From Anarhynchus alexandrinus (Eukaryota; Chordata; Aves; Charadriiformes; Charadriidae): a DNA stretch of 64,000 nucleotides. The notes beneath the pieces are model-generated. The model was not told the origin of the DNA. It ran no database searches and was given only the letters and a program-made list of their open reading frames with translations. Location: the NCBI GenBank assembly GCA_008711295.1, contig VUYV01000158.1, positions 1,605,284 through 1,669,283 on the forward strand. Reading direction: 5' to 3'. Positions 28,201 to 41,340 of this stretch are shown piece after piece (the first letter of the stretch is position 1; the number at the start of each line of letters is the position of its first letter). A program made the position numbers and the translations under genes.

Positions 28201-30274
28201 TTTGTCTGAGGCTGTGTGTTGAGCATGTTTCCATTGAACAGTTCTTAGGAACCACTTTTTGCTTAATACTTACACCTAAGTTAGTACCCAACTGCATGTT
28301 ACTCAAGGTTTCCCTCAAATGCACATGGCCTTGGATTAATTGAGGGTTAACCTCACCAGACGTCATTCTGCCCACACAGCTTGCGGCATTCATCAGACTC
28401 TGGAGGAACCAAAATCATTTTGCTCCATCTTCAGATTTTGTTAACTCTTTTATCTGTTAAAAAAACCCAAATAGTTCTTTCATGTTCTTAAGCAATTGCC
28501 ATTCTTAAGCTTGACCATCTATTACTAATAACCTTTTACAAGTTTCTCTTTCAATGAGTTGTTTTATAAATCCTTGTCAAATTTTTACAGGGAACCCTAG
28601 CAGTACATTTGTGGGAACTGTCTCATCTGTAACCCTCAATGTTGTCTTCAGAGATAACTTAAACAAAGCTAAGGTGTTCATCAGTCTCCATTCACCAAGT
28701 GGAATAGCTACTTTCTCCTTATCCTTACTTTCTCCTTTCTCCCTTTTCTCTTCAGCTCCCTCAGAAATGGAGCCCCGATGTCACGGTGCCAGGAGCACAA
28801 GCTTTTACGAGAGGTTTGGTCCTCTCTAGTACACCACAAAGTGTTGGCATAGTGGAAATGTTAACATGGTTGTGTCTTCACTATCTTTTTGCCATCCCAT
28901 TTTTAACTTCCTCTGAGGCTCCTCATGAATATGTTAAGAAAAAAAAAGTCATTTTCAGTATAAGAAGGGAGACAAAACCTAGTGCTATATGTGCATAAGT
29001 GTCCAGTCACTGTGGATAGGGCTCCCATCATCTCTTGGACAGCCTGACCTCTGCATGTCGGCTTTTTCCTGCTGAACTTTATTTGACTTGAAAGAGTGAA
29101 ATTAATTTTTCTGCCTCTTACCTGTCTAGCTCATATATCAGTCAACAACTGTTGGCTCTGCCAAGAGCAGTAACTCTTGCTGTGTTAACCCACAAACGTG
29201 CTCTCCAAAGTTCTTCAACTGCGGACTCACAACAACCGACCAACTTCTGGGTCGGGTCAGGATTTCTTACCCTCACACAGCACAGAAATAATATTAAAGT
29301 TGTCCACTTAAATCAACAAAACAGCTTTGGGACCATGCTTACAACTGTTAAGCCAAAACATAAATGTTTCTGGAAAACTCAAGAATGCAAGTTTAGAGTG
29401 GGAAAAGACTTGAAAATTCACCTGTCACAGGTGCTACTGCAGTTTCAGTGTCATATAAACATAAATTAACCTTTGTTTTGACTCAATGGGCTTCCTAATG
29501 AAATATCCTTTGCCTGCTTTTGTTTTTAAATTTGCTATGCTTGAATTCAGTAATTGGTTTACGACTGTAATTACTAGTCTTCCAGGCAACACTTATTAAA
29601 AACAAATTAAGTTGTTCCAAACTCCGGTGATTTTATGAACATATAGATCAATATAAATCACAGTTAATTAAGCTCTTTATCACTCAGTTTTTCCATATGG
29701 AATGCATTACAGCATTGCAATAACAGGCAATATTCCTACCTTTCCATACCAATTTAGTCATATTAAACCAGAATTTGGTTTACAATAACAGAGGCTGAAA
29801 TCCTCTTTGCTTAAGTTGCCTGCTGCACAGTAACAATGATATGATGGTTTAAGTTGATAATGTTTATCTGCGTAGGAAAAAAACCCAACAGAAACATGAG
29901 TAGAATATGAAAAATGGTTTTGAAAAAAAAGCCATGCTAAGTTAAAACTGCATTTGAATCTTTGTTTCCTTTTCAAATCTTATCAGAGTTGTTACAGGGT
30001 ATAATTCTGGCTGCACTATAATGAACAAAAACCCCCAACCCTTAGCGAGTTAAGATTGCAACTATTCCTTAGAATGCCCAAGCCAAAATGTGCAAAAACA
30101 TATGGTCTGGACTTGTTTTCTTCCTTACAAGAATCGCTCTGTAATAAATTTCTCTTTAATGGCCATGAACACTCCAATTAAAGAATTTTGTATTAAACCA
30201 GGATTTTTACGAACATGCAATGCCTTGAAATTGACCTCAGTGACCCTCTAATTCATACTCTGTTGCACTGAGAG

Positions 30275-30888
30275 TCATAGAATCATAGAATGATTTAGGT
30301 TGGATATGACCTTAAAGTTCACCTAGTTCCACCCCCCCTGCCATGGGCAGGGACATCTCCCACTAGACCAGGTTGCTCAAAGCCCCATCCAGCCTGGCCT
30401 TGAACACTTCCAGGGATAGGGCATCCACCGCTTCTCTGGGCAACCTGTTCCAGTGCCTCGCCACCCTCACAGTGAAAAATTTCTTCCTGATATCTAATCT
30501 AAATCTACCTTCTTCCAGTTTGAAGCCATTCTGCCTCGTNGCCGTTCCGCCTCGTCCTATCACTACATGCCCTTGTAAAAAGTCCCTCTCCAGCTTTCTT
30601 GTAGGCGCTTTTCAGATACTGGAAAACTGCTATAAGGGTTCCCCAGAGCCTTCTCTTCTCCCGGCTAAGCAACGCCAACTCTCTCAGCCTGTCCCCATAG
30701 GAGAGGTGCTCCAGCCCTCTGATCATCCTTGTGGCCCTCCTCTGGACCCACTCCAACAGGTCCATGTCCTTCTTATGTTGGGGTCTCCAGAACTGGACAC
30801 AATATTCCAGGTGGGCTCTCAGGAGAGCAGAGTAGAGGGGCAGAATCACCTCCCTGGACCTGCTGGCCACACGTCTTTTGACGCAGGG
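30275..30888 (-). mobile_element. CR1 LINE, 5'-truncated, minus strand
   Basis: The 3' end is the TCATAGAATCATAGAA motif at 30275 (shown in reverse), followed by the standard CR1 3' region and the C-terminal part of the ORF2 reverse transcriptase. Read on the minus strand it shows [19 protein letters not shown] and [15 protein letters not shown], and in another frame [15 protein letters not shown]. The frame is broken, so the copy is inactive. It contains the only ambiguous base of the window (n at 30540), at the junction of a 16-bp duplication. The divergence looks modest, so this is a relatively young CR1 copy. Confidence 0.93.
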
Positions 30889-31040
30889 AGCTTATATTTT
30901 GATGCTATAGAGAGCTTGTACTACAGAGCAATATGGTTCCTGTTTCTAAGGGGTAATAAATATAATGTAATGTGGGGTCTTTCAAATACAGCTCCACCAG
31001 TCTGAGTTCAGTGAGGTGCCTTCTACTCATCCCCAGGAAT

Positions 31041-31102
31041 ATATTGGCTCTTCTGAAGTCAGTGAAGTTCTGCTGCTGATTTCAATGGAGCTGGGATTTC
31101 TC
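31041..31102. repeat. Probable ancient sauropsid repeat fragment
   Basis: TTCTGAAGTCAGTGAAGTTC and, shortly after, GATTTCAATGGAGCTGGGAT resemble the widespread 'GAAGTCAATGGAGTT...CTGATTT' type repeat of sauropsid genomes. The copy is degraded, and both limits and family are uncertain. Confidence 0.35.
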
Positions 31103-31501
31103 TGTCAATTTTAATTTTTCAAAGATCTTGCAGCTCGTGCATTGCTTTTTCTTGCTAATCTTGTTGATTTTTAAACCAGGCCGTGTAACTTGTGTCCCTG
31201 TCCTAGATTCTCCCTCTCCAACGTCCTTAGACTCTGCCCTTTGTGAACCACACTCTCATCTTCATGCATGTCTTGAAAGTGTCTATTGGAAGTAATACAA
31301 TCAACAAAGGTGCAGGGCAAACTCTTTTTACGTTATTTTATAATGTTATAAAACTTATTGCATAATTTTTACATTAGTTACCTTCTCCCTAGCACGTAGG
31401 TGCTAGATCAGGTAGCAGGACTGCAGAAAAGAAAACTTCAGGACACACTATCCCCTCATGATGTCTGTCAAGACGCTAAAATGTTGATGTTGATCTAAGA
31501 A

Positions 31502-31576
31502 AAGTTATTACCAGTCTCTACAAACCTGATCTCTCCTGTATGCCCAGACTAACACGGCTACAGCAACACTCTGATT
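31502..31576 (+). repeat. Relic of an old SINE-like sauropsid repeat
   Basis: The 17-base core CAGACTAACACGGCTAC at 31545-31561 is identical to the end region of a tRNA-derived SINE-like element that I recall as abundant in turtles and crocodilians. The upstream CCAGTCTCTACAAACCTGAT aligns loosely with its TTAGTCTCTAAGGTGCC part, and ACTCTGA follows as expected. It lies between two CR1 copies. The exact family assignment is from memory. Confidence 0.5.
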
Positions 31577-31742
31577 ACTACGCATGCAATCCCAGACACT
31601 ATGCACAAAGAGGATGGCCCGTAAGCACCTCATCCTCTGCTAATTTTTATCAGCTTCCAGATGCTTCATTTTCACAGCTACAGAGTATTGCAGGAGTCTC
31701 TAAGCAGTAATGGTGCTCCAGATAAGTGTAATTGCTGGTACT

Positions 31743-31754
31743 ACACACACACAC
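31743..31754. repeat. (AC)6 microsatellite
   Basis: A short dinucleotide run 30 bases before the CR1 copy that starts at 31784. Confidence 0.8.
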
Positions 31755-31783
31755 TTAAACATATATCTATACTTTTTAAAAGA

Positions 31784-32156
31784 TCATAGAATCATAGAAT
31801 GGTTTAGGTCAGAAAGGACCTTGAAGATCTTCGAGTTCCAACCCCCCTGCCTTAGGCAGGGACACCTCCCACTAGACCAGGCTGCCCAAGGCCACATCCA
31901 GCCTGGCCTTGAACACCTCCAGGGATGGGGCCTCAACAACCTCTCTGGGCAACCTGTTCCAGTGCCTTACCACCCTTAAAGTGAAAAACTTCTTCCTCAT
32001 GTTCAATCTAAACCTGCCCTCTTCCAGTTTAAAGCCATTCCCCCTTGTCCTATCACTACATGCCCGAGTATAAAGTCCTTCCCCAGCTCTCCTGTAGGCC
32101 CCCTTTAGGTACTGGAAGGCCGCAATAAGATCTCCCCGGAGCCTTCTCTTCTCCAG
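31784..32156 (-). mobile_element. CR1 LINE 3' fragment, minus strand
   Basis: Begins with TCATAGAATCATAGAATGG and continues with the CR1 3' region in reverse, nearly collinear with the copy at 30275 (CAGGCTGCCCAAGGCCACAT, TGGGCAACCTGTTCCAGTGC, CTATCACTACATGCCC). It breaks off at CTTCTCTTCTCCAG (32156), a typical 5' truncation. Comparison shows a single AAGCCATTCCCCCTTGTC where the first copy has a doubled segment. Confidence 0.93.
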
Positions 32157-35100
32157 ATCACAGGGTCGTGTCTGCCTGGGGATGCTAGGAAGCAGTAGGA
32201 GCAGCTCCCAGCTCTCCCTGGAAGCACAGAGGCCATACTAAATGAGAGGTAGCTAGCTGTGCTTTGGAGGCTCACCCGTGACACCACAAAGGAGCTGGCA
32301 GGTGGAACACCAGCCTGCAGCCCAGCTTCTGCCCAGCACTGGCTGCCCAACTTCTCCAGGGCCCCGAATAAATGCTTACCTCAGGCCAAACCGACTAGCA
32401 CCATTAATCATTTATTAAACTGGGCTGGTGTGGGGATGAATGTTTCCAGGCTGCTGGGCTTAAGTAATAGTCCAATGTACTGGCGTTACCTGATACAATC
32501 ACTACGTGGTTCCTGCAGTCAGTGCTTTATGTAATACGTCTTTGGAAACTTCAGTCCTGTTAGTTTAATTGACTTATTGGAGAAGAAACAGACAAACACG
32601 AGCTGATAACATGTGCTAGATCTCACACTGGACATGGTATATGCAGGTCAGGATTCAAGCATCTCACAAAAGTAGTATTCTTTCTTTTCTGGAGAGATAA
32701 TAAACCTGAAGGTTTGGAGTTTTTCCAACTCACCTCCCATCTCATGAGCAAAGACAACCTCACTCTGTGCTCCAGATGGGATTTTGGTTAGTAGAGAGTT
32801 TGAAAAGACCACTTTGAAACATTTCCATTTCTGCTCTGGTCATTTCTGGAAAAGAATTCCCACTAAACCACCCTGGTACTTAAATTAGAGAAAACTGCCT
32901 TCTGTTGTCTCCTGAAACATCTCAGCTGAACTACCTTGCCCTGATGGGCTTGAAAAAGTGAGAAAAATCCTGACATTGAGAATGTTGAGAATGTGGGGTT
33001 GGTAAAATTTTCTTGCAGATTGCTAGCTGCTGTTCTCTAACATTACATCTTGTATCAATATATGGCATACAACATGCAATTTGCTTTTAGAGGAGATTTT
33101 AAAAAAACAGTGCAATCTGATGCAATCTAGGGCTGAGTTCAGAAGCAAAGCCCAAGAAATTGTACTGATTCAGGATCACCAGCTGTTTCTGTCCTTGGAC
33201 AAGCTGAGATGCTTTATGGACTGTCATTTCTGTAGTTGTAGTGGATTCACAGCAGCAAGCTGAAGAGAAATAATTTTATTGTTCAAAGGAATAACTATTT
33301 TATCAGATTTTATTTTCTTGTTTTTCTCAAGTGGATCCCCTGCTCCCATACGCTCCAGCAACCCAGCTCTTGCTGTGGTATGTTAATAATCTGAGAATCT
33401 TTATAAACAGATTAGGAGCTATGCTTTCTTAATATTCATGAAAATTTAACCCCCTTTTTCTTGCTTTGAGAAACAGATTAAATAAAATAACAAGGTGCAT
33501 GTTGGACCCTATTCGAAAAAGAAAAATACTTGTAAAAGACTTTATTTTAAATTTATTTTAGTAGGTGGGAGTAGCATACTTATATTGGCCAAAAAAAAGC
33601 TGAGAAAGATCATTAAAGAGAAAAAAACCTCCTCCCTCAAATGTTACCAAAATGTCACATCACATAGAAACACTTTCAAAGAGGAAGATATGTTCTGTCC
33701 TGATGCACCAGTTTCATAATATTGTGACATTTACATTCTAATGATAACTAAACTTTGATCTTTGGGAAATTATAGAGCAAAGAGCCTGATTTGCTGTGAT
33801 TTTGCCACCTCCCTGAGGGAACTTGATGTAGCCTGCAAACCTCACAGGGGTTATGCAAACAGAAAAGACGACAGTAAAATATTGGGAAAGATGGTTGTTT
33901 GGATTATGTGTGCACAGAGAAGTTATGAGGATTAACCAGGTTGAACGCTGGGGTTTGGTTAAGGATAGCTACACAAAACCCATGCAAACACTCTCCCCTA
34001 CTTAGGAGGAGAGGAAGCTAAAGACATAAACCCGAATCAATCTATCTTTGCTTGGCGGTGGCTCTTGAGAAGTTTGAAGCCATGGGCTAAAGGGATTGCT
34101 GAGCTCTGGCTTTATTCCTGATCCATGTTGAAGAAATAGCACTAACACAGGGAGGAACGCCTGTGAAAACCCTCCTTAGGTGTAAATGACATAATTCTGG
34201 GTACAGCTTAGTAGAGTACAGCTGGTGCTGTGCTCTGAGCAAGGTGGAGGCTACGGTGCCTACGTACTTTTGCAGAGTGTGCTCTCATGTGTCCTAATAC
34301 AATATCTACTTTAACAATTAATCTCTGGCTTGACACAAGGTGCAGCAAATGTTTGCGCTTCTGGTGAAAGACTGGCATTTGGGTGCTGCTGCAAGGCAAA
34401 TCCTCATTGTACAGTGGAGCCACTGTTGGTTCTCTCTCCCCTCAGAGCCTAGAAGAAACCACTTTTCCTTCACAAATTTTTCCTTTCAAAAGCCCCGCAG
34501 TTACTGAGTTTCAAGGGATTATTGTATTTGCTTTGGGGCACTTGGGGAACTGGCTGCCTGTAGTGTGAGTGAAAGAGGAAAGAGCAAGAGTACCTGAGTT
34601 TGTGCCCTGGGGTGCTGCATCCTGACAGGCACGTCCTGTAGCTCAGCGATACATTACGGTAAGTAGGTTCCATGCAAGGGGTAAAGAAGGGAACAGGCGG
34701 TGCACAAGAGCATGCCATCAAAGACGTTGTTTTCCCACAGTAAACATCTGCTACCATGACTATCCTGGGCAATGTTGTGCTTCTCCAAACTGAAGATGCC
34801 TTTAGGTGCATTAAGGTCTCCCAGAGACAAGTACCTTCTGCCTCAAAGTAAATTTCATCAGCTGCGCTTCAAAGTGTGATGTGGGACAGAATCAATTAAC
34901 TCTTAAGAAGTAAAATCTAAGCAACATTTAATAAATTCATCTGCTCCCTCCTGGATGGAAATTTTGCTGTAAGAAAGAATCTTCTTAGTGCCACAGAGCT
35001 TGAGATGGTCGTCTCTGGTGTGGCTTTTCAGACCCAGAGTGTCAAGTGATGTATATTCTGTGTATTCCAGTAATTCTATGATACGGCTCATATGCATCTT

Positions 35101-35985
35101 TCTGCTGGAACTGATGTGTAGGAAAGTAACTGCAATGAGAGAAATACATTTTTTACTGGTAGAATTCTTGCATAAGTTCTTCATACAATAATTCTACACT
35201 TCGAATAATGTAATATTACATGGCATAAAGGAATGCAATTCTCATGTGAAATGGAAAAATGCCTTTTGTGATTAGCATGGAGTCTTTAACTAAGGGTTAG
35301 AAGACAGTGCAGGGAAATTTCTGTAAAAGAAAATATAAGCTTTACAAACTGTTCTTGGTTTGCTTTGTTAATAATACTCAGTTAATTAATGTTTTATATT
35401 TAATTACAATAGATTGCAATTCATTATTTCAAACAGGTTTAAAACCTAATAGGCATCAGACTGCAGAGCAAATACCCTTCCTTTGTGCACAAAACCGCTT
35501 CCAGCTTCTCAACCTTTTGTAATCTAAATGCAGGAAAAAGAATTAAAAATATGTAGACAAAGGGAGATACACTAGAACATTTTGTCTATTCATGGGAACT
35601 GGATAGTCAACATGACAAGAAAAATTAAACTGGGATTTAGAGACACTTTTTTTTACCTTGTAGAATGAAGAGCTTTCAGGATTTTACTTTAATTACCTTC
35701 TTGTTCAGTTTTTCCTTTGTTGTCTGAAATCATCAATGAGACTTTTGTCTTCCATTTTCTATTGCTATAAATCTCTTGAGCAAAATTGCTGCCTTCAGGT
35801 AAGAGCGGAATAGAACTGGAGACAAAAACATGGAAATGTTTGGGCAACAAATTCCGTTAAGAAAAGAGAGGGAGACAAAGAGAAAGAAAGTATATCTGAC
35901 TGAAGCAAAATTTCGAAATATTTCCATTTCTTTCTCCTGCAGACACTTTCTGACTTCCTCCAGGAAAGTTTCCCAAATCTGCTGT
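32157..35985. other. Intergenic DNA, nothing recognised
   Basis: AT-rich sequence without a credible reading frame, RNA gene or repeat family that I can name. The frames present are short and lie on both strands. Confidence 0.6.
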
Positions 35986-36032
35986 GAAGACAGTAGGGTA
36001 GAAGATATTGAGAAGACAGTAGGGTAGAAGAT
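35986..36032. repeat. Short tandem duplication, 26-bp period
   Basis: GAAGACAGTAGGGTAGAAGA occurs at 35986 and again at 36012, identical over 21 bases and separated by ATTGA. It is a recent slippage-type duplication in intergenic DNA. Confidence 0.9.
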
Positions 36033-39000
36033 GTACCGAGGGACTGTAGTGCTCTGCCCTGCTACCCCTACTGAGCTCCGCTCGGCAGGACTCTGTCCTC
36101 CTCCAATTCCCTTACCCATTTCTCACTCCTAACTGGGCCCTAAGAAAACTCCAAAGCTGTCATGAGAAGGGAAAGAGCTAGTGGAAAAAGAAACAGACTG
36201 AGAAAATGTCCTGGCTGACCCCAGGAATAGGGTACATTCAGGTCACTGTGGTTCACACAACGCAGCAGCTGAAACGCAGCAGCATCAGCACTATGGCTGC
36301 TTTAGTATTGCCAAAGCAGCCCAGGGTAGATGGGTCCTTCTTTCCAGAAAAGTTATTTGGAAACGGAAAACACAGAAGATAGACAGTGCCTTATTCCCAG
36401 ACAAACGATACTCAAGTGGCTGTGGCCATCCCGATCAGTGCCAGCTGAAACAGCAACGGGTCACAGCTTGAAGCCGGAGAGGTCAGCCTTGAGCGTGGGT
36501 ACCAAACCCATCAGGCTGCTGTAAAACAAGGCCGGCCTAGCCAGCATCAGCCCCTCAGAGCAGAAGTGCCATGGCAGAGCTGGGAACCTGCTTGAAAGTC
36601 TTTGCACAGAACCCAGCACCCCGCTGTGAAAAGTTTCAGTTCTTTGGAAATAGCATCACTCTGCCAGTCAAATGTGCCCACAGAAAGCCTCTGATCAGCT
36701 GGAGAAAACAGGGTACTTGTTAAGAGAGAGCTTAAGTTAGTCAGCACCTAATGCAGTTATATGAAAAAACTGCAAGATGAGCTCTTTTCAATCTCTCAAT
36801 TATATTTTCGAAATGTGCTTTTGCTAAGGGGGAGGGGGGAGCAAAATCTGTAAAGTTTCTTCAGCGTGTATAAAACCCAAGAATTTAAGACTCCTAGGTG
36901 AAATTCAGTGTGAATGCAAATGGTGCTTCCCTGGTCTTTGTTGCCTTTTTTCCAAGTTTTTAATGGGTTTGGCCTCTGGGTCTCTTGAACAACTCCAGTG
37001 TAGCGAATAATAGGTATTACTCCAGTTGTTCTGCGTTCCAGGAGAGGATTATTTTCAGCTGTTGCAGCAAGCTTTGCCATCCCTGCGAGGAGCCCTCGCT
37101 GATGTACTGTGCTTAATGGCACAGCACCCAGCAGCGGGTGCAGGATGCGGCTCTTGGGCACTCTGTCACTCAGCCAGTGTGTTGGCCTGGGGAGACACTT
37201 TCATCTGGGACACCACCAGTTTGGGTTCAAAGTCTAGGTGTGCGACAGACTTTTTTTATGTGTGTAAAGCCATTTATTGTCTCTGTGCTTTACATCTGAA
37301 ATGCGGAGAACAATGTTTCACTTGTAAGAGGCTACGGTAGTATTAATTTGCTGAGGTGCTCAGAGGGTGACAGGACTGGATCAGTGCTTAGAAGGCTGAG
37401 CAGAGTCCCATCTGTGTCTATATAACGTCTAAGAGAATTTTTTTTGGTAGACGTTGTGCTGGGGTTTTAAAGGGAGATGGAAAATGGTGCGTCTCTGCAA
37501 GCTTAGAAGAACAGGTCTCAAACTGCAAGGTTTAAAGTCTTGCAGTCAGGTCAGGAGGAAAGCCTTCCCCTTGCTTTCTTGTTGTCTGTCTCTGGGTGGC
37601 TTAAAGGCATTACAGAATACTTTTCCCCAGAAAAAAAAATGCCTCTGCAGAAGACAAGATTTAAAAAGGTTGATTCTTATCATAGGGCTACAATTGAATT
37701 TTGAGTTGAAATTTAATAGAGGTTGCCTTAGCCTGATGTATGGTTTGTAAAGTGAAAGCCTGCCAGACAAAATATCTACCTATTTCAATATCTGTCTGTC
37801 TATCTGGTAGTTATTCTATTTTATGACCCAATCAAGACAGGAAACAATGAATACAGAAGTGTCTGTGAACTACTTTCCCAGGGAAAGTCAGTGGAAGCTG
37901 AAAGTCCCGCTCCTCTCATTAAACCTAGCAATCTTTATAATTGACAGTCTTCTCTCTTTCTATACACGACTCCCAGTCCCAGCGCCCGCAGCTCTCCGCT
38001 CTGCTGACAGCCCCAGGGAGTGGCATCCCTGGATGAGCAGCGATGTCTCTCCCCAGATGTGCCACCTCTGCCCACATCTTTGCCTGGCACCGATGGCTGT
38101 CATTCTCTCCCCCACCATGTGGGAAGGGACACAGTATTTTAGGAAAGAAAAAACAATAGCAGGCACAAAAGAGGGAGAATGGCTGCAGCCAGGTCTGCCT
38201 CAAACACCTGCGCTTCTTGTCAGCCGTTGGGCTGCATGGGAAGGTACAGATCGCCAGACTGCTCTCTGCAAACCACTTCTGTGATGAATTTTGACCCTTG
38301 GTGCTCGTTGCCTGCCAGAAACTCTTGTGAGAAGACGCCAGACACTGAGAAAGGGAGAGGAGCAGCCACGACTGGGCCCTGGCCAGCCCAGCTGGCGTGG
38401 TGGTGTGTGTGAAGCCCCAGGAGCCTGTCCAGGGACAGGCTGGCGGGGGAAGCTGCTGGCATCACAACCTGCTTTCCTTCTCCCACGCACGGCAATAGGT
38501 GGGGCACGGTGAAAGGGGGAGCCAGACCTGGACCAACAGGAGCGGGCTCCACTCACAGGAACTACTTCACCACTGAAGGGCTGGAGACCATCGATGTTTA
38601 TCTGCATGGAAAATATGCCTATTTCCATTCTGCCTTCAGTAATGTTGCTGTGCCACTTGCAAGGAAGAGCAACCCCTTCTGAAGCAAAACCAGCAAGCGA
38701 GGGAACCAGAAGAGCTATACAATAATTTGAAAGGCTCTGACTTGTTTGTGTATTATACTACATCTTCCCTGTAAATATGTGTTGTTGTAATGGTAGCTCT
38801 GGTAACTCTTCTATGTCAATAATCTACTGATAAGTCCCTCAGTGCGATGTGTGCACAGGTAAGTTGTGCTGATTAGCCCTTCAAGAGGGGCTAATGAAAA
38901 TCACATTAACACTGTTTAACAAAAAGGTAAATAAGGAAATCTTTTGGAAGTGGGCAAATATTTGGCATCAGTCATGTGTTTCTGTGAGCAAACCTCCTTA

Positions 39001-41340
39001 GAGTGGCTGCAGATGCCACTGTCTATAAAGAGACATGCATGCAGGTGAGGAGTAAAAACTAATGTTGATAAAATAGATAATGTCAATATGTTTTACAACT
39101 GATTAATGTGCTCATACAATACAGTGTAGTAATTATACTTTCAGGATTATCTAGAAAGAATTAAGTCATTTTTAAGGCAATGAGTACAGACCAGTGACTT
39201 GGCAAAGCCACCTAATTTCTAATCCAAAGGCTTCATCAGGTATTTCATCATTAACATTGTAACTGTAATGCTTCCACTGACTAAAAAGAAAAGTGATGGG
39301 GCTGAGGGGCTGAATGAACACCATTATCTAGAATACATTTATATGGCCATTCACCATAATAGCCTGTGCAAGATTAAGAGAGTTTTTCTAATCTGCTTGC
39401 TTTCACTAATATCGTGATAAGAGATACATGACTGTTTCTTTGAAAATATGTGCAGTTGTTTCTCTTTCTGGATAACTGCAGGCTGATCCTGCAAGGATTT
39501 TTAGAGTGAGTAGCTCCATGGTGGAAGTCAGTAAGGAAAGGACTCATTGTACCCAGAGATGGCTTTCGTTATGTTTGCAAGGGTACATCCCACAGGCAGA
39601 TTGCCAGCAAGAAGGAATAATTCTACTCAGAAATGCGTGGAGGCATTGGGCTAGAATGACGGTCAAGCAACTTCGAAAAAAATCTGCATTTTATAACACA
39701 AGCTTCCACCAGATGTAAATATCCCACCATTTAATTACACAAAATCTGGTTGATTATCAATATTAGTACTGTCTGCTGTTTTTTGAGAGTACTATAAACT
39801 TCACATGCAGTATTAGCATCTTTCTTCCATAAGAAGGGATGGATTTTTAAAATCGACTACAGCATCTGTTGGCCTGCATAATGGCAACTTCATTGCTTGA
39901 GCTGCTCTTCTTCAAGGTCAGAAGGAAACAGTCTTCTCTCCACCTACAGTATTGCACTGTTGGCGTGGAGCATCAGTTAACAGGTAGGTTTTGTCATTTC
40001 CCTCAGACACATGAACCACAGTCATGACCAAATGCAGCAGTCCTGATTGGAGGACAGAGGGGTGGGATAGGAAACCTGTTTGATCCAGTATAGCAAATCC
40101 TTTGTTTAAATTGGGAACCTTCCAAATTCCCATCAGCTGTGTCTCAATACCATTCCTGCATATTCTCAGATGAAGGAAAACATACCGCATCTGCACATGT
40201 CTAGCTAAAAAGAATTGGTTTCAATCACCAGAGAGCTAAAATTGCCAATGTAGATAGTAACTTCAATCGCAATTTGAATACTGGACTCAGAAAAGAGGAT
40301 TCAAACCAGCAGCTTTTTATCTACTATCTTGGGATGCTGTAGGAGGGCAGCAGAAACCAAACAGCTGGAGTATATGGTTTTTCTCTGCACTTGAAAATCC
40401 TTTCATTGAAGAGGGAGGAAAGAAGTGTAATTTCGAAATCTGTGTATCTGATGAGAGAAAGTATATTTGTGTCTAATCTTGAAAGAAATTAAAAACAATC
40501 CATTGCTATGGTAAAAGGTTTCTTCTGTACCTCTGCCAAGGTCATTGAATACATAATCCACGGAGAGCACAGATCTTGAAAGAGAGCAGCTCTGCTGTGT
40601 CCCCACAGCAGCTCTTTTAGGACTGAGAAGGGTGAGAGAGTTTTCTTGCCATCAAAAAACTGTTAAATACAACTGAAAATGTTTTTCATAACATTTGGCA
40701 GTTTGAGGTCTCACCGATGTACAATGGGCCTAGCAACACCTGACAGATTGCTGCAGACAATAAGTCAGTATGTCCATGCTCCTTTCCCAAGATCCTAGGT
40801 CTCCTTGCTTCAGAGCTTTCTGTGTTGTAGTCTTTCAACAACTGGGGTTGCTGTCAGGCTTTTTGAATTCAGGTCAGTCTGTTCTCTGTTTTTTCCATTT
40901 CTGCTTTGCAAGGCAGTGCTATTGAGCAATTCAGAGTGCATGCATGGGTTAAGAACTTCAAAAGTAGTCCTTTCTCCACCAACGCCCTTCCCCCGAAGTA
41001 ACCCGTATGATTTCAGAAGTTTTACTGGGACAGAAGAACATCAAGGTGTCAAAAAATAAATGCTTGATGAAAAAAAGAGTTCTGTTTCAATGCACTGTGG
41101 TTGTCTCTTATGTGTAACCACCTCAGTGCCCATTAACACATCTGGCTACCTGCTACAGAGACCTGGATCCCAGACAGACGTTTGGAGATGAGAACTGTGG
41201 TGTCATGGAGTAGTCTCCTAGCACTGTGGTGAGAAGCCTGAGTACCCTGAGTGCTTCAGCTCCATATCCAGGGAAACTCAGAAGTCCTGGTCTTGCTCCA
41301 CTGGTGGGGCTCTCAGGCTTTCCATGTTGTTTGTTCATGG
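36033..41340. other. Intergenic DNA, nothing recognised
   Basis: It contains a more GC-rich patch near 37980-38560 where several frames stay open by composition on both strands (for example 37823-38284 and 38628-38200). None shows a domain. No repeat family was recognised. Confidence 0.55.

Larger units (their letters stand above)
19729..30274. other. Gene-poor intergenic DNA
   Basis: No coding sequence that I can support. The longest open frame (minus strand, 25515-25012, 167 codons) has no family features. Visible landmarks are A-runs at 20076-20088 and 22784-22798, an ancient-repeat motif at 21096 and a 12-bp palindrome at 22198. GC content varies, but there is no CpG island like that at FAM110B. 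Confidence 0.6.

Noticed and set aside
37823..38628. Overlapping ORFs of 110-153 codons on both strands
   Set aside because: Open on both strands because of local GC content. No domains.
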